Assembly (NCBI GenBank): GCA_031268195.1
Contig: JAIRXQ010000012.1
Location: 1 to 64,000, forward strand
Reading direction: 5' to 3'
Length of the DNA: 64,000 bases
DNA from: Azoarcus sp.
Lineage (GTDB): Bacteria > Pseudomonadota > Gammaproteobacteria > Burkholderiales > Rhodocyclaceae
The notes under the pieces were generated by a model that saw nothing but the letters and a program-made list of their open reading frames with translations, did not search any database and was not told the DNA's origin. A program made the translations under genes and the position numbers. Every line of letters starts with the position of its first letter. Within the stretch, counting starts at the first letter, position 1. Of the stretch, positions 39,438 through 49,137 are shown in pieces.

Positions 39438-40817
39438 CTATTGCTCTGCATTCAGGGTGACGGGACTCAACACTAGGGTAAAGACAGTACCACCTGATGG
39501 GTTTTGCTCAAATTCGAGAGAACCGTGATGGAGTTCGGCGATGGTGCGGCAGATGTTGAGTCCCATGCCCATGCCTTTGCTCTTGGTGGTGAAGAACGGA
39601 TCGAACAGATGAGGTGCGATTTCCAGGGGGATGCCGCAGCCGTTGTCGGTCACATTCAAGGAGGCGCCGCCATGCTCGTTGAGGCGGGTGGAGACAGTGA
39701 GGACGCGCTGCTCCAACGGCGTCTCGTTCATGGCATCGATGCCGTTGCGCATCAGGTTGATGATGATCTGCTCGATCATCTGGGAATCCATGATGATGGG
39801 CGGCAGGTCTTGTTGAAGTTCGCAGACGATGTGCACCTGTTGCCGGGTGGCGCTGGTTTCGATCAGCGCGACCGCTTCGCGCACCAGCGCGTTGAGATCG
39901 CCATTGGTGAAATCGGGTTCGGTGCGGCGCACGAAGGAATGGACGCGGCTGATGATGCCCGCCGCGCGCTGTGCTTGCCGGGCGATCTTGAGCTGGATTT
40001 CCTTCAATTCTGGAACGTTGATCCGATCGTCGTCGAGTTGGTTGATACAGCCGGTGACGTAGCTGGAGATTGCGGCCAGCGGTTGATTGAGTTCGTGCGC
40101 CATGGTCGAAGCCATCTCGCCCATGGTGACCAGCTTGGACGTGGATTGCAGGCGGTCGTATTGTTGCTGCGTCTGTTCGCGCAGGCGCTTTTGTTCGGTG
40201 ATGTCGACGACCGCGCCAAGCCAGCCGATGTGCTGGCCGCTCGCATCGATGAATGGGCTTTCGATCACCAGCGCGTCGAACGTTTTGCCGTTCTTGCGGC
40301 GCATCGACACTTCGAGTCCGTTGCTTGGAATGTCACCGTTCATCGCGCGGTTGAACGTCTCCAGATTGCGTTCGGCCTGCAACGGGTCCCAATAGGGTAC
40401 ATCGGGGAAACGCGAGCCGATCAGTTCTTCCGAACTGTAGCCGGTCATGCGACAGAACGCCGGGCTGACGTAAGTAATGCGACTTTCGTTGTCACGCGCG
40501 CGCAGCCCGCCGGTGGAAGAAGCTTCAAGCGCCTGCCGGAACGTTGCGGCATGCTGTAGCGCCGCTTCCGCGCTCAAGTGGTCGGTGAGTTCCTGCCTCA
40601 TTCGCATGACTCCAAAAATGATGGCGAAACCGAGAAAAAGGACGACGGCGATCAACAGCGCCGGAAACCATTCCGTGCCCGTTGAAGTGCTGATCGAAGA
40701 AGCGAGCCAGGTGGACGCCAGAATCGCCGCAATCAGCAGTATCAGCAGAAAATAGGGCCGCCACCCGGTCCAGCGGATGTTTTCGATGCTGGAAGTCGAA
40801 GATACAGACGATGACAT
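39438..40817 (-). CDS. PAS sensor histidine kinase, FixL/DctS-like
   Basis: A 459-residue membrane kinase: two transmembrane helices at about 22-42 and 50-70 with almost no periplasmic loop, a PAS domain (about 92-210), an H-box MAHELNQPLAAISSY, and an ATPase domain with NLMRNGIDAM, DNGCGIP and GMGMGLNI. The short loop suggests an intramembrane or cytoplasmic signal. The ATG at 40817 is chosen; an alternative at 40886 adds 23 residues. Paired with the FixJ-like regulator. Confidence 0.9.
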   Translation of the reverse strand: MSSSVSSTSSIENIRWTGWRPYFLLILLIAAILASTWLASSISTSTGTEWFPALLIAVVLFLGFAIIFGVMRMRQELTDHLSAEAALQHAATFRQALEASSTGGLRARDNESRITYVSPAFCRMTGYSSEELIGSRFPDVPYWDPLQAERNLETFNRAMNGDIPSNGLEVSMRRKNGKTFDALVIESPFIDASGQHIGWLGAVVDITEQKRLREQTQQQYDRLQSTSKLVTMGEMASTMAHELNQPLAAISSYVTGCINQLDDDRINVPELKEIQLKIARQAQRAAGIISRVHSFVRRTEPDFTNGDLNALVREAVALIETSATRQQVHIVCELQQDLPPIIMDSQMIEQIIINLMRNGIDAMNETPLEQRVLTVSTRLNEHGGASLNVTDNGCGIPLEIAPHLFDPFFTTKSKGMGMGLNICRTIAELHHGSLEFEQNPSGGTVFTLVLSPVTLNAEQ

Positions 40818-41112
40818 GGATATCTGCCGGAAAGGCGGTTTGGACGTTGTGCAACACGGAATAGGAGTATCCGTCTCCCAGGCCATACCACGCTACGATG
40901 ATAGTTCGTAATGAAGAATATGCCGAGGTAAAACGTCACGCTATTCTCGTGAAGTATGCTGCGGTGTTTTATCCAGCGTACGATGAAAGGCTCTGAGGTA
41001 TTATCTTATTCGATAATTTGACAAAAATGGCGAGAAAGCGATTGTTGTATATATTCCGGCCGATACGTGGTTGACACGTAAATAGGCCAATTGAAAGCAA
41101 TGGAGGATTGAG

Positions 41113-41877
41113 ATGGTGAATGAAAAAATGCCGAAGAACGAGCAAGAAGGTGTGCGTCTTTCCAAGCTCATGGCTGGGCGCGGCATGTGCTCGCGGCGCG
41201 AGGCCGACGAATTGATCGAACGCGGCTGGGTGTTCGTCGATGGCCGGTGCGTATCCGAACTCGGCTCGCGCACCTCGCCCGATGCGCATATCACGCTCGC
41301 GCCACAGGCGCGCAAGGCGCAGGGCGAGCGCGTCACCATTTTGCTGCACAAGCCCGTCGGCTACGTGTCCGGCCAGCCCGAACCCGGCTATAAACCGGCG
41401 GCGAGCCTGATTCGCGCCGACACACAATCTGCGGACGAGAAGGCGGCGCGCCGTTTCCGTCCCGCCATGCTCAAGGGACTGGCGCCCGCCGGACGACTGG
41501 ACATCGACTCCACCGGGCTGCTGGTGTTGACGCAGGATGGCCGCATCGCGCGGCAATTGATCGGCGACGACGGCGCGGTGGAAAAAGAATATCTGGTGCG
41601 GGTCGAAGGGCGTCTGGACGAGGACGGACTCGCGCGTCTCAATCATGGGCTGGAACTCGACGGCCGCCGCCTGCGCCCGGCGCGGGTGGAGTGGCTCAAC
41701 CGCGACCAGTTGCGCTTCGTGCTGCGCGAGGGGCGCAAACGCCAGATCCGGCGCATGTGCGAACTCGTCGGTCTGAAGGTGTCGGGTTTGAAGCGTGTAC
41801 GGATCGGAGGCGTGCGTCTGGGCGATTTGCCGCTCGGGCAATGGCGCTTTCTGGGAGAAGGCGAAACGTTTGCCTGA
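41113..41877 (+). CDS. 23S rRNA pseudouridine synthase, RluF-like
   Basis: A 254-residue RsuA-family pseudouridine synthase. An N-terminal S4 domain ([21 protein letters not shown]) is followed by the catalytic domain with Asp130 in [14 protein letters not shown] and the GRKRQIRRM segment that contacts RNA. The [15 protein letters not shown] end resembles RluF, which acts on U2604 of 23S rRNA, more than RluB, but the exact target is an inference. AGGATTG at 41104-41110 serves as ribosome binding site. Confidence 0.85.
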   Translation: MVNEKMPKNEQEGVRLSKLMAGRGMCSRREADELIERGWVFVDGRCVSELGSRTSPDAHITLAPQARKAQGERVTILLHKPVGYVSGQPEPGYKPAASLIRADTQSADEKAARRFRPAMLKGLAPAGRLDIDSTGLLVLTQDGRIARQLIGDDGAVEKEYLVRVEGRLDEDGLARLNHGLELDGRRLRPARVEWLNRDQLRFVLREGRKRQIRRMCELVGLKVSGLKRVRIGGVRLGDLPLGQWRFLGEGETFA

Positions 41878-41902
41878 TTTTTGCCTGATTCGTCCTGCTT
41901 TT

Positions 41903-42721
41903 CTAGCGCACGATGACGATGTCGCGCCGCCCCCCGAAGGTGCGCATGGCGATGCGCGGCGCGGACGGCTCTGTGGCGTTGGCGGTCTGGATAGACGCGC
42001 TGGCGTGCGCTTTCGGCGCGAGGGCCGGGGCTGCGGCGGAAGTCTCCGGTTTGGGCGGCGGGGCTTCCGTCTCCGGCCCGGTTTGCGTGGCGGCGGCGAG
42101 CTGATTGGCATTCTGTTTTTGCCACGCCCAATTCGTTTGCCACGCCCTGAGCACGCTGTTCGGGTAACCGGGTTTGCCTCGGCTGCCGTTGTAGCGACCC
42201 AGCGCGAGAAAGAGATTGCCCTTTTCGAGATCGAGGTAATGGCGCAGGATCGTGCAGCCGTAGCGCAGGTTGGTGCGCAGGTGAAACAGGTTGTCCTCCT
42301 TGCTGCCGATGACGGTCACCCAGAACGGCATGACCTGCATGTAGCCACGTGCACCAGCCTTGGAGAGCGCGTATTTCTTGAAACGGCTCTCGATCTGGAT
42401 GAGTCCGAGCACCATTTGCGGGTCCAGTCCGGCGCGGGTGGCCTCGTAATGCACCGTGGCCAGCAATTCCTTGCGCGTGACCGGGTCGGGAACGCGCTTG
42501 GCGAGGCGCTGCGACATGTCGGCGAACCACCGTTCGCGTTCGAGCGGATTCTTGATCGAATCCTCGGCGGGCGGTGCATCGCTCACTGAGCGGTGCAGTG
42601 CGTCCCGCACCCCGGCGGCCAGGTTTTCTTCCTCCTGCTTTCCGGCATGCGCGGGCGTCGCCAGCGCGCACGCGCACATGGCGGCGAGCAACAGGGCGAT
42701 GCGGCGGGGGAGTGCCAACAT
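41903..42721 (-). CDS. Lytic transglycosylase, SLT domain
   Basis: A 272-residue periplasmic enzyme that cuts glycan strands to 1,6-anhydromuropeptides. The signal peptide covers about 1-26 (ending AHA). The SLT domain has catalytic Glu111 in GLIQIESRFKK, followed by AGARGYMQVMPFW and ALGRYNGSRG. The last 80 residues are a Pro/Ala-rich tail. It lies four bases after proS on the same strand. Confidence 0.88.
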   Translation of the reverse strand: MLALPRRIALLLAAMCACALATPAHAGKQEEENLAAGVRDALHRSVSDAPPAEDSIKNPLERERWFADMSQRLAKRVPDPVTRKELLATVHYEATRAGLDPQMVLGLIQIESRFKKYALSKAGARGYMQVMPFWVTVIGSKEDNLFHLRTNLRYGCTILRHYLDLEKGNLFLALGRYNGSRGKPGYPNSVLRAWQTNWAWQKQNANQLAAATQTGPETEAPPPKPETSAAAPALAPKAHASASIQTANATEPSAPRIAMRTFGGRRDIVIVR

Positions 42722-42725
42722 GCGT

Positions 42726-44477
42726 TCAGTCTCCGGCCTTCAGACGGGCGAGCACCTGCCCAACCAATGCGTCCGGCGCAAGCTTGAGCTGTTCGCCGTC
42801 GCGCCGGGACTGGTATTCGACGATGCCCTCCTTCAAGCCGCGTTCCCCGACGGTGATGCGATGCGGCACGCCGATCAGCTCCCAGTCCGCAAACATCACG
42901 CCAGGGCGCTCGTCGCGGTCATCGAGCAGGGTGTCGACGCCTGCGGCGCGCAGGGCTTCGTAAAGGCGCGTTGCTTCGTCGCGCACCGTGGCTGACTTGC
43001 CCCAACCCACGGCGCAGACGACCGCCTCGAACGGGGCGATGGCCGTGGGCCACACGATGCCGCGCGCGTCATTGTTCTGTTCGATGGCCGCGCCGAGGAT
43101 GCGGGTGATGCCGATGCCGTAGCAGCCCATCTCGAAGAAGCGCGGCTTGCCGTCGACATCGAGGAAGGTGGCGTTCATCGCGCGCGAATACTTGTCGCCC
43201 AGGTAGAACACATGCCCGACCTCGATGCCCCGGTCGATGGCGAGTTCGCCCTTGCCATCGGGCGAGGCGTCGCCCGCGACGACATTGCGGATGTCCGCGA
43301 CGATTTCCGGTTCGGGCAGGTCGCGTCCCCAGTTCGCGCCCGTGTAGTGATAGCCCTCGTCATTGGCGCCGCAGACGAAATCGGCCATGTTGACCACGGT
43401 GCGGTCGGCGGCGACATGGACGGGCTTTTGCGGTGCGATGGGGCCGAGATAGCCGGGCTTGCAACCGAAGTTTTCGACGATTTCCGCCTCACTGGCGAAG
43501 CGAAAACCCGCTTTCAACCCATCGATCTTGCCTGCCTTGAGCGCGTTCAGTTCGTGGTCGCCGCGCACGAGCAGCAGCCAGATCGTGGTGTTGACGATTT
43601 TGCCGTGCTCGTCGGTTTCATCGGCGGCGAGCACCAGCGATTTGACGATGCGCGTGAGCGGCAGGCCGAGGAAGGCCGTGACGTCGGCGCACGTCTCGTA
43701 TCCCGGCGTGGCGATTCTGGCGAGCGGCGCGGCGGGGGCGGCGCGTGTGGCAAGCAGCGGCAGCGCCTCGGCCAGTTCGATGTTGGCGGCGTAGTCGGAA
43801 TGCGGGCAATAGGCGATGGCATCCTCGCCGGTGTCCGCGATTACCTGAAACTCGTGTGAGCGATCGCCGCCGATCGCGCCGGTGTCGGCGGCGACGGCGC
43901 GGTACTGGAGTCCGATGCGCTCGAAGATGCGGCGGTAGGCGGCGAACATCGCGTCATAGCTCTTGCCCGCCGCGTCCCGGTCGCGATCGAAGGAGTAGCC
44001 GTCCTTCATGATGAATTCACGCCCGCGCATCACGCCGAAGCGGGGACGGCGCTCGTCGCGGAACTTGGTCTGGATCTGGTAGAAATTGCGCGGCAACTGG
44101 CGGTAGCTCTTGAGTTCCTGTCGCGCAATGTCGGTGACGACTTCTTCCGACGTGGGCTGCAAGGCGAAATCGCGCCCGTGACGGTCTTTGAGGCGCAGCA
44201 TTTCCTCACCCATCTTGTCCCAGCGCCCGGTTTCCTGCCACAACTCGGCGGGCTGCATGAGCGGCATGGAAATCTCCAGTGCGCCCGCGCGGTTGAGTTC
44301 GTCGCGGACGATGGCTTCGATCTTGCGGATCGAGCGCAGCGCCAGCGGCATGTAATCGTAGATGCCCGCGGCGACCTTTCGGATCATGCCTGCGCGCAGC
44401 ATGAGTTTCTGGCTGACGACCTCGGCATCGGCGGGCGCTTCTTTCAGCGTGTTGAGGTGAAACTGACTGGCGCGCAT
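42726..44477 (-). CDS. proS: Prolyl-tRNA synthetase
   Basis: Charges tRNA-Pro. The 583 residues are of the bacterial class II type: motif 2 [21 protein letters not shown] region, an editing (YbaK-like) insertion at about 235-385, motif 3 [10 protein letters not shown], and a C-terminal anticodon domain. Divergent from rppH. Confidence 0.97.
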   Translation of the reverse strand: MRASQFHLNTLKEAPADAEVVSQKLMLRAGMIRKVAAGIYDYMPLALRSIRKIEAIVRDELNRAGALEISMPLMQPAELWQETGRWDKMGEEMLRLKDRHGRDFALQPTSEEVVTDIARQELKSYRQLPRNFYQIQTKFRDERRPRFGVMRGREFIMKDGYSFDRDRDAAGKSYDAMFAAYRRIFERIGLQYRAVAADTGAIGGDRSHEFQVIADTGEDAIAYCPHSDYAANIELAEALPLLATRAAPAAPLARIATPGYETCADVTAFLGLPLTRIVKSLVLAADETDEHGKIVNTTIWLLLVRGDHELNALKAGKIDGLKAGFRFASEAEIVENFGCKPGYLGPIAPQKPVHVAADRTVVNMADFVCGANDEGYHYTGANWGRDLPEPEIVADIRNVVAGDASPDGKGELAIDRGIEVGHVFYLGDKYSRAMNATFLDVDGKPRFFEMGCYGIGITRILGAAIEQNNDARGIVWPTAIAPFEAVVCAVGWGKSATVRDEATRLYEALRAAGVDTLLDDRDERPGVMFADWELIGVPHRITVGERGLKEGIVEYQSRRDGEQLKLAPDALVGQVLARLKAGD

Positions 44478-44618
44478 GAACGGGAGAGCGGGTTGTTGTC
44501 AAAGCCGCGATTCTAGCAGCGGGCGCGCGGCGACGGTACGCCGGGCGCCCAAGCGCTTTCAAAGCGCCCATAAATATGGAAAAATCTGCGCAACCCTGTG
44601 AAATTTGAAGGTTCAATC

Positions 44619-45152
44619 ATGCTCGACCGCGAAGGCTACCGCCCGAACGTCGGCATCGTCTTGGTCAATACGCGTAATGAGGTGTTCTGGGGCAAGCGAA
44701 TCCGCGAACATTCGTGGCAGTTCCCACAAGGTGGCATCAAGCACGGCGAGACGCCGGAGCAGGCGATGTACCGGGAGTTGTTCGAGGAAGTCGGCTTGCG
44801 TCCAGAGCACATCAGAATTCTCGGTCGCACCCGCGGCTGGCTGCGCTACGACGTTCCCAAACACTGGATCAAACGGGAATGGCGTAACACGTATCGCGGG
44901 CAAAAGCAGATCTGGTATCTGCTGCGGCTGGTGGGGCGCGACACGGACGTTTGCCTGCGTTCCAGTACACATCCCGAATTCGACGCATGGCGCTGGAGCG
45001 ACTATTGGGTGCCGCTCGATGCGGTCATCGAGTTCAAGCGGGAGGTTTATCAATTGGCATTGACCGAGTTGTCGCATGTCCTGTTCCGTTCCCGCCGCGC
45101 CGCGCCGCCCGAAAGCTATCGTCTGGCCGTCGCCGAGGGGCGGGGGCGATGA
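44619..45152 (+). CDS. rppH: RNA pyrophosphohydrolase
   Basis: Removes pyrophosphate from 5'-triphosphate mRNA ends and so starts decay. The ATG at 44619 gives the usual [15 protein letters not shown] start and is preceded by GAAGG. The Nudix box runs from residue 38 to 60 ([11 protein letters not shown]...RELFEEVGL). The 177 residues match the family. A GTG at 44598 would add seven residues. It overlaps the next gene by four bases. Confidence 0.95.
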   Translation: MLDREGYRPNVGIVLVNTRNEVFWGKRIREHSWQFPQGGIKHGETPEQAMYRELFEEVGLRPEHIRILGRTRGWLRYDVPKHWIKREWRNTYRGQKQIWYLLRLVGRDTDVCLRSSTHPEFDAWRWSDYWVPLDAVIEFKREVYQLALTELSHVLFRSRRAAPPESYRLAVAEGRGR

Positions 45153-45709
45153 AGGCGTTCGTCTGCCTGTGCGGTTTTGCCGCGCTCCTGCCGTGCGCGG
45201 CGCGGGCGTGGGGCGCGAACGATACGGCGTCGCCCGCGTCGCAGTTCAAGGAAACCGAAGCCGTGCTGCCCGCCTTGCCCGAAGCACACAATCTGATTGC
45301 GTTTCGCGTCGGCGCGCAGCCCGTCGACCGTTATCTGGTCGATAGCGAAAGCCTTGCGCCCGGCGAGGATGGCGTCACCCGCTTTGTGCTGGTGCTGCGC
45401 GGCAGCGGCGGCGCGAGTACCGCCACGTTCGAGGGCGTGCGCTGCGCCACCGGCGAGCGCAAGCTCTACGCCAGCGCCGCCGGGCGCGACACACAGTGGC
45501 GTCCGCTCAAAAACGGCGAGTGGCGGCTGCTCGACGGCAGCATCCATACTTATGTGGGGTTCGACTACAACGGCAACGATCCCCGCGCGGTGCTCGCCAG
45601 CGACTATCTGTGCGACGGCACCGCTGCCCGCGCGAAAAAAGACATCCTCGCCCGCCTGCGCGGCAAACACGTCGATTATCTCGATCCGGGGCACGGGCTG
45701 GGGCAGTGA
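45149..45709 (+). CDS. CNP1-like periplasmic protein
   Basis: A 186-residue secreted protein with a signal peptide (about 1-22) and one domain like the CNP1 family (PF08750), first noted in Neisseria and frequent in betaproteobacteria. [22 protein letters not shown] and [15 protein letters not shown] are the recognisable parts. Its role is unknown. It overlaps the rppH stop, as in other betaproteobacteria. Confidence 0.8.
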   Translation: MKAFVCLCGFAALLPCAARAWGANDTASPASQFKETEAVLPALPEAHNLIAFRVGAQPVDRYLVDSESLAPGEDGVTRFVLVLRGSGGASTATFEGVRCATGERKLYASAAGRDTQWRPLKNGEWRLLDGSIHTYVGFDYNGNDPRAVLASDYLCDGTAARAKKDILARLRGKHVDYLDPGHGLGQ

Positions 45710-45724
45710 CGATTCCTCTCCGCC

Positions 45725-45744
45725 ATGCCGGCAAAGGCCGGCAT
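45725..45744. repeat. Perfect palindromic hairpin, REP-like
   Basis: ATGCCGGC-AAAG-GCCGGCAT forms an 8-bp perfect stem. It sits between two convergent genes and is followed by GCGTACCGGAATGACGG at 45780, a layout like the dispersed palindromes of many betaproteobacteria. It may also help end both transcripts. Confidence 0.5.
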
Positions 45745-45806
45745 CCATGCTGTCCTTTGCCCCGCCGGCTGGATTGCGGCGCGTACCGGAATGACGGCTG
45801 TTGTTC

Positions 45807-46235
45807 CTACGCGGCTGCCTCGACGATCGTCCAGTCGTGGCTGATCTCGGCGGTTTTACCGAGCATGATCGACGCCGAGCAATACTTTTCCGCCGACAGG
45901 CAAATCGCGCGTTCGACCGCGTCTGGCTTCAAGCCGTGGCCCGTGACAGTGAAGTGGAAGCGGATCTTCGTAAATACCTTGGGATCGGATTCGGCGCGCT
46001 CGGCTTCCAGCTTGACCGAGCAGCCGCGCACGTCCTGCCGTCCGCGCTTGAGGATCAACACCACGTCGTAAGCCGTGCAGCCGCCCGCGCCCGCCAGCAC
46101 CGTTTCCATCGGGCGCGGCGCGAGGTTTTTGCCGCCGCCTTCAGGCGCGCCGTCCATGGCGATGATGTGGCCGCTGCCGGTTGAGGCGACGAAAGCCATG
46201 CCGTCGGCGCCGAGCCAGTCGATCGTACATTCCAT
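45807..46235 (-). CDS. OsmC family protein
   Basis: A 142-residue OsmC/Ohr-fold protein with two candidate peroxidatic cysteines, in AGAGGCTAYDVV and SAEKYCSASIML. The ATG at 46235 has AGGAGC just upstream. Family members reduce organic hydroperoxides. The PMETVLAGAGGC form resembles the YhfA/OsmC branch more than Ohr. Confidence 0.87.
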   Translation of the reverse strand: MECTIDWLGADGMAFVASTGSGHIIAMDGAPEGGGKNLAPRPMETVLAGAGGCTAYDVVLILKRGRQDVRGCSVKLEAERAESDPKVFTKIRFHFTVTGHGLKPDAVERAICLSAEKYCSASIMLGKTAEISHDWTIVEAAA

Positions 46236-46374
46236 GTTGCGTGCTCCTGAAGTGGGGGAAAAGCGGGCTGAAAGTGCGGGCCGGCGGCGAATTCTACTCG
46301 TCCGTGAAAATACGCGGGTCGGTGCCGGATGTTGCCTTTGCGGGATAGTGGGAATAGTGCATTGCACAAAGACC

Positions 46375-46404
46375 TTGCTTTATTTAGGGTCTTAGGCGGA
46401 TAAT
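46375..46404 (+). promoter_or_regulatory. Candidate promoter for the rplM leader RNA
   Basis: TTGCTT (46375-46380), an 18-base spacer, and GATAAT (46399-46404). Transcription would begin near 46411, just before the nested stem-loop. AAGACC and GGTCTT flank the -35 box as an inverted repeat (46370-46375, 46388-46393). Confidence 0.5.
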
Positions 46405-46410
46405 GCGCCT

Positions 46411-46536
46411 CAATCCAGTCGCGGAGATGGCGTCCAGCCGTGGTTTCACGGCTTCGCCGCGACTGACTCCGGTGTCTCCTCCACCCTCGTCTTTTGGTGT
46501 GGATTTAACGCAGTCCGATGGGACTGCGTTTTTTTT
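46411..46536 (+). ncRNA. Structured leader RNA or small RNA ending in a terminator
   Basis: About 126 bases. The 5' part folds into a nested hairpin: CAGTCGCGG (46416-46424) pairs with CCGCGACTG (46457-46465), and inside it AGCCGTG (46436-46442) pairs with CACGGCT (46447-46453), leaving an 11-base asymmetric bulge AGATGGCGTCC. After a pyrimidine-rich linker comes a perfect intrinsic terminator. It lies 124 bases before the gene for ribosomal protein L13, so it may be an attenuator of rplM-rpsI or an independent small RNA. I do not recognise a known family. Confidence 0.5.
46507..46536 (+). terminator. Intrinsic terminator upstream of rplM
   Basis: AACGCAGTCC-GATG-GGACTGCGTT, a perfect 10-bp stem with a 4-base loop, followed by an unbroken run of eight T (46529-46536). 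It is oriented to stop plus-strand transcripts before rplM. Confidence 0.88.
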
Positions 46537-46659
46537 CCGCCCTGCACGCACTGTGCGCCGGGTATGTTTCATTGACGATACCGGTTGGGGGTGATACCCT
46601 TCGCCGCTTTCCGTTTGGGGGCTGGTTCTACCGGCCCGTCCGCTTTTCCAGAGGTTTCC

Positions 46660-47088
46660 ATGAAAACGTTTTCCGCCAAGCCGCACGAGGTTCAGCGCGA
46701 CTGGTACGTCGTCGACGGTGCCGACAAGGTGCTCGGCCGCCTGGCCGCCGAAGTTGCCCGTCGCCTGCGCGGCAAGCACAAGCCCATCTACACGCCGCAC
46801 GTCGATACGGGCGACTACATCGTCGTGGTCAATGTCGACAAGCTGCGCGTGACCGGCAACAAGGCGCAGGACAAGAAGTACTACCGCCATTCCGGTTATC
46901 CGGGCGGCATCTATGAAACCAATTTCGCCAAGTTGCAACAGCGCTTTCCGGCGCGCGTGCTGGAGAAGGCCGTCAAAGGCATGCTGCCGAAAGGCCCGCT
47001 CGGCTACGCGATGCTGAAAAAACTGAAGTGCTACGCGGGCGTGGAACATCCGCACACCGCCCAGCAGCCGAAAGTCCTCGAAATCTAA
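46660..47088 (+). CDS. rplM: 50S ribosomal protein L13
   Basis: A 142-residue large-subunit protein, early in assembly. The start [20 protein letters not shown] and the segments [17 protein letters not shown] and [13 protein letters not shown] are standard for L13. AGAGG precedes the ATG. rpsI follows after 11 bases. In E. coli L13 represses its own mRNA; the structured leader here could serve such control. Confidence 0.97.
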   Translation: MKTFSAKPHEVQRDWYVVDGADKVLGRLAAEVARRLRGKHKPIYTPHVDTGDYIVVVNVDKLRVTGNKAQDKKYYRHSGYPGGIYETNFAKLQQRFPARVLEKAVKGMLPKGPLGYAMLKKLKCYAGVEHPHTAQQPKVLEI

Positions 47089-47099
47089 GGAGCCGCCAG

Positions 47100-47498
47100 A
47101 TGGCCGCCACAGCTACCTACAACTACGGCACCGGACGGCGCAAGACCGCCGTCGCGCGCGTGTTCATCAAGCCGGGCTCCGGCAAGATCACGGTCAACGG
47201 CAAGCCAGTCGACGAATTTTTCTCGCGCGAAACCGGCCGCATGATCGTGCGTCAGCCTTTGGCGCTCACCGGGAATGAAGAACGTTTCGACATCATGGTC
47301 AATGTCATCGGCGGCGGCGAATCGGGTCAGGCCGGCGCGGTGCGCCACGGCATCACCCGTGCGCTGATCGACCATGACGCCGAGCTGAAGATGCCTTTGC
47401 GTGCCGCCGGGTTCGTCACACGCGATGCGCGCGAAGTCGAACGCAAGAAAGTCGGCCTGCACAAAGCCCGCCGCGCCAAACAGTTCTCGAAGCGTTGA
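47100..47498 (+). CDS. rpsI: 30S ribosomal protein S9
   Basis: A 132-residue small-subunit protein whose C-terminal tail reaches the P-site tRNA; it ends [10 protein letters not shown] as usual. The [13 protein letters not shown] start and [15 protein letters not shown] are family signatures. Start set by TAAGGAG at 47086-47092 just before it. Co-transcribed with rplM. Confidence 0.97.
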   Translation: MAATATYNYGTGRRKTAVARVFIKPGSGKITVNGKPVDEFFSRETGRMIVRQPLALTGNEERFDIMVNVIGGGESGQAGAVRHGITRALIDHDAELKMPLRAAGFVTRDAREVERKKVGLHKARRAKQFSKR

Positions 47499-47531
47499 TC
47501 TCTTCACGGGCATTGCGCGTCGCAGGAACCG

Positions 47532-47560
47532 AAAAAGCCGTCCTCCGGGGCGGCCTTTTT
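47532..47560 (+). terminator. Intrinsic terminator after rpsI
   Basis: AAAAAGCCG and CGGCCTTTTT pair with one bulge around a 10-base loop, ending in five T. It closes the rplM-rpsI transcript before argC. Confidence 0.8.
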
Positions 47561-47630
47561 CTGTGATTGAGCAACTGTGATTGAGCGATAATCCTCGCTT
47601 CGTACTTTTTTCATCGCGCGAGGAGTCACC

Positions 47631-48674
47631 ATGATCAAGGCGGGCATCGTCGGCGGCACTGGTTACACCGGGGTCGAACTGCTGCGCATTCTGGCCGGGC
47701 ACCCGGCGGTGAAGCTGACCGCGATCACTTCGCGTTCCGATGTCGGCCAGAAAGTTTCCGACATGTTCCCGAGCCTGCGCCGGCAGGTGGATTTGCAATT
47801 CATCACGCCGGAAGACGGCGCGCTCGAACAGTGTGATGTGGTGTTCTTCGCCACACCCAACGGCGTTGCCATGCAGCATGCGGCGGCGTTGCTGGCTGCC
47901 GGGGTGAAGGTGATCGATCTGGCGGCGGATTTTCGCATCGCCGACGTGGCGGAATGGGAAAAATGGTACGGCATGCGCCACGCCGCCCCCGAGCTGGTGG
48001 CGGAGGCCGTTTACGGCCTGCCCGAAATCAACCGCGAGGACATCCGTCAGGCGCGGGTGATCGCCAATCCGGGCTGCTATCCGACAGCGGTGCAGCTGGG
48101 CTTTCTGCCGCTGGTGGAAGCGGGCGTGATCGCGCTCGATCACTTGGTGGCGGACGCCAAATCGGGCGTCTCCGGCGCGGGTCGCAAGGCGGCGCTGGCC
48201 AATCTCTATTCGGAAGTCACCGACAGCTTCAAGGCTTATGGCGTTGGCGGTCATCGCCATCTGCCGGAGATTCGGCAAGGCTTGTCACGCATGGCGGGTG
48301 GCGGCGACGTGGGGTTGACCTTCGTGCCGCACTTGGCCCCGATGGTGCGCGGCATCCACGCCACGCTCTACGCCCGCCTGACACGTGAGCTGAACGAGGC
48401 CGAATTGCAGGCGATCTTCGGATCGCGTTTCGCGGGTGAAACTTTCGTCGATGTGCTGCCTCCCGGCAGTCACCCTGAAACGCGCTCGGTGCGCGCTTCC
48501 AATATGTGCCGGATCGCCGTGCACCGTCCGCAGGGCGGCGACACCGTGGTCGTGCTGTCGGTGATCGACAATCTGGTCAAAGGTGCAGCGGGGCAGGCGG
48601 TGCAGAACATGAACATCCTCTTTGGAGAAGAGGAAAGCCTTGGGCTGGCCAGCTTGTTGCCGGTCAGTCCCTGA
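47631..48674 (+). CDS. argC: N-acetyl-gamma-glutamyl-phosphate reductase
   Basis: The third step of arginine synthesis, an NADPH-dependent reduction. The 347 residues open with the nucleotide loop [15 protein letters not shown] and carry the catalytic Cys149 in [23 protein letters not shown] and HRHLPEI are also typical of the long ArgC type. AGGAG lies upstream of the ATG. Confidence 0.96.
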   Translation: MIKAGIVGGTGYTGVELLRILAGHPAVKLTAITSRSDVGQKVSDMFPSLRRQVDLQFITPEDGALEQCDVVFFATPNGVAMQHAAALLAAGVKVIDLAADFRIADVAEWEKWYGMRHAAPELVAEAVYGLPEINREDIRQARVIANPGCYPTAVQLGFLPLVEAGVIALDHLVADAKSGVSGAGRKAALANLYSEVTDSFKAYGVGGHRHLPEIRQGLSRMAGGGDVGLTFVPHLAPMVRGIHATLYARLTRELNEAELQAIFGSRFAGETFVDVLPPGSHPETRSVRASNMCRIAVHRPQGGDTVVVLSVIDNLVKGAAGQAVQNMNILFGEEESLGLASLLPVSP

Positions 48675-48706
48675 TATATTCAAGCTCAGCCCACAGGAGA
48701 CAACGA

Positions 48707-49057
48707 ATGAGCACGGAAATCGATATGCAGGATTTTCTGGTTTTTACCGACAGCGCCGCCGCCAAGGTGCGCGAACTGATCGAAGAGGAAGGCAACCCGG
48801 CGCTGAAACTGCGCGTGTTCGTGAGCGGCGGCGGTTGCGCCGGCTTCCAGTACGGCTTCACGTTCGATGAGGACGTCAACGAGGACGATGCCACGCTGGA
48901 GAAGGACGGCGTGACGCTGCTGGTGGATTCGATGAGCTACCAGTATCTCGTCGGAGCCGAGATCGACTACAGCGAAGGGCTGGAAGGCTCGCAGTTCGTG
49001 ATCCACAATCCGAACGCGACCAATACCTGCGGCTGCGGCTCGTCGTTCTCGGCCTGA
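48707..49057 (+). CDS. erpA: Iron-sulfur cluster insertion protein ErpA
   Basis: An A-type [Fe-S] carrier of 116 residues with the three ligand cysteines Cys44 (GGGCAGF), Cys108 and Cys110 ([10 protein letters not shown]). The DEDVNEDD insert and position after argC favour ErpA over IscA. CAGGAGA before the ATG is a strong ribosome binding site. A terminator follows. Confidence 0.94.
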   Translation: MSTEIDMQDFLVFTDSAAAKVRELIEEEGNPALKLRVFVSGGGCAGFQYGFTFDEDVNEDDATLEKDGVTLLVDSMSYQYLVGAEIDYSEGLEGSQFVIHNPNATNTCGCGSSFSA

Positions 49058-49080
49058 AGAAGCCGTTGCACGCGGCCAAA

Positions 49081-49112
49081 AAGAAGGGCGCCGTTTTTGG
49101 CGCCCTTCTTTT
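49081..49112 (+). terminator. Intrinsic terminator after erpA
   Basis: AAGAAGGGCGCC-GTTTTT-GGCGCCCTTCTT, a perfect 12-bp stem followed by T. The stem is symmetrical with A-rich and T-rich ends, so it can also end the convergent M23 peptidase transcript. Confidence 0.9.
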
Positions 49113-49137
49113 GCTTCGGCTTGACCAAGCCGACCGA

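Larger units (their letters stand above)
46236..46659. other. Regulatory region upstream of rplM
   Basis: A 424-base gap between the OsmC gene and rplM. It contains a promoter-like sequence, a nested stem-loop and an intrinsic terminator, listed separately. From 46537 to 46659 a second segment leads to the rplM start, with AGAGG before the ATG. No protein gene is seen. Confidence 0.7.

Noticed and set aside
46416-46465. Fluoride riboswitch upstream of rplM
   Set aside because: GGAGATGGC resembles the 5' part of the crcB motif, but the required downstream CTGATG element and pseudoknot partner are not in place, and the gene downstream is ribosomal.
46516-46916. Small plus-strand open frames overlapping the start of rplM
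   Set aside because: They are out of frame with a certain ribosomal protein gene and have no recognisable content.
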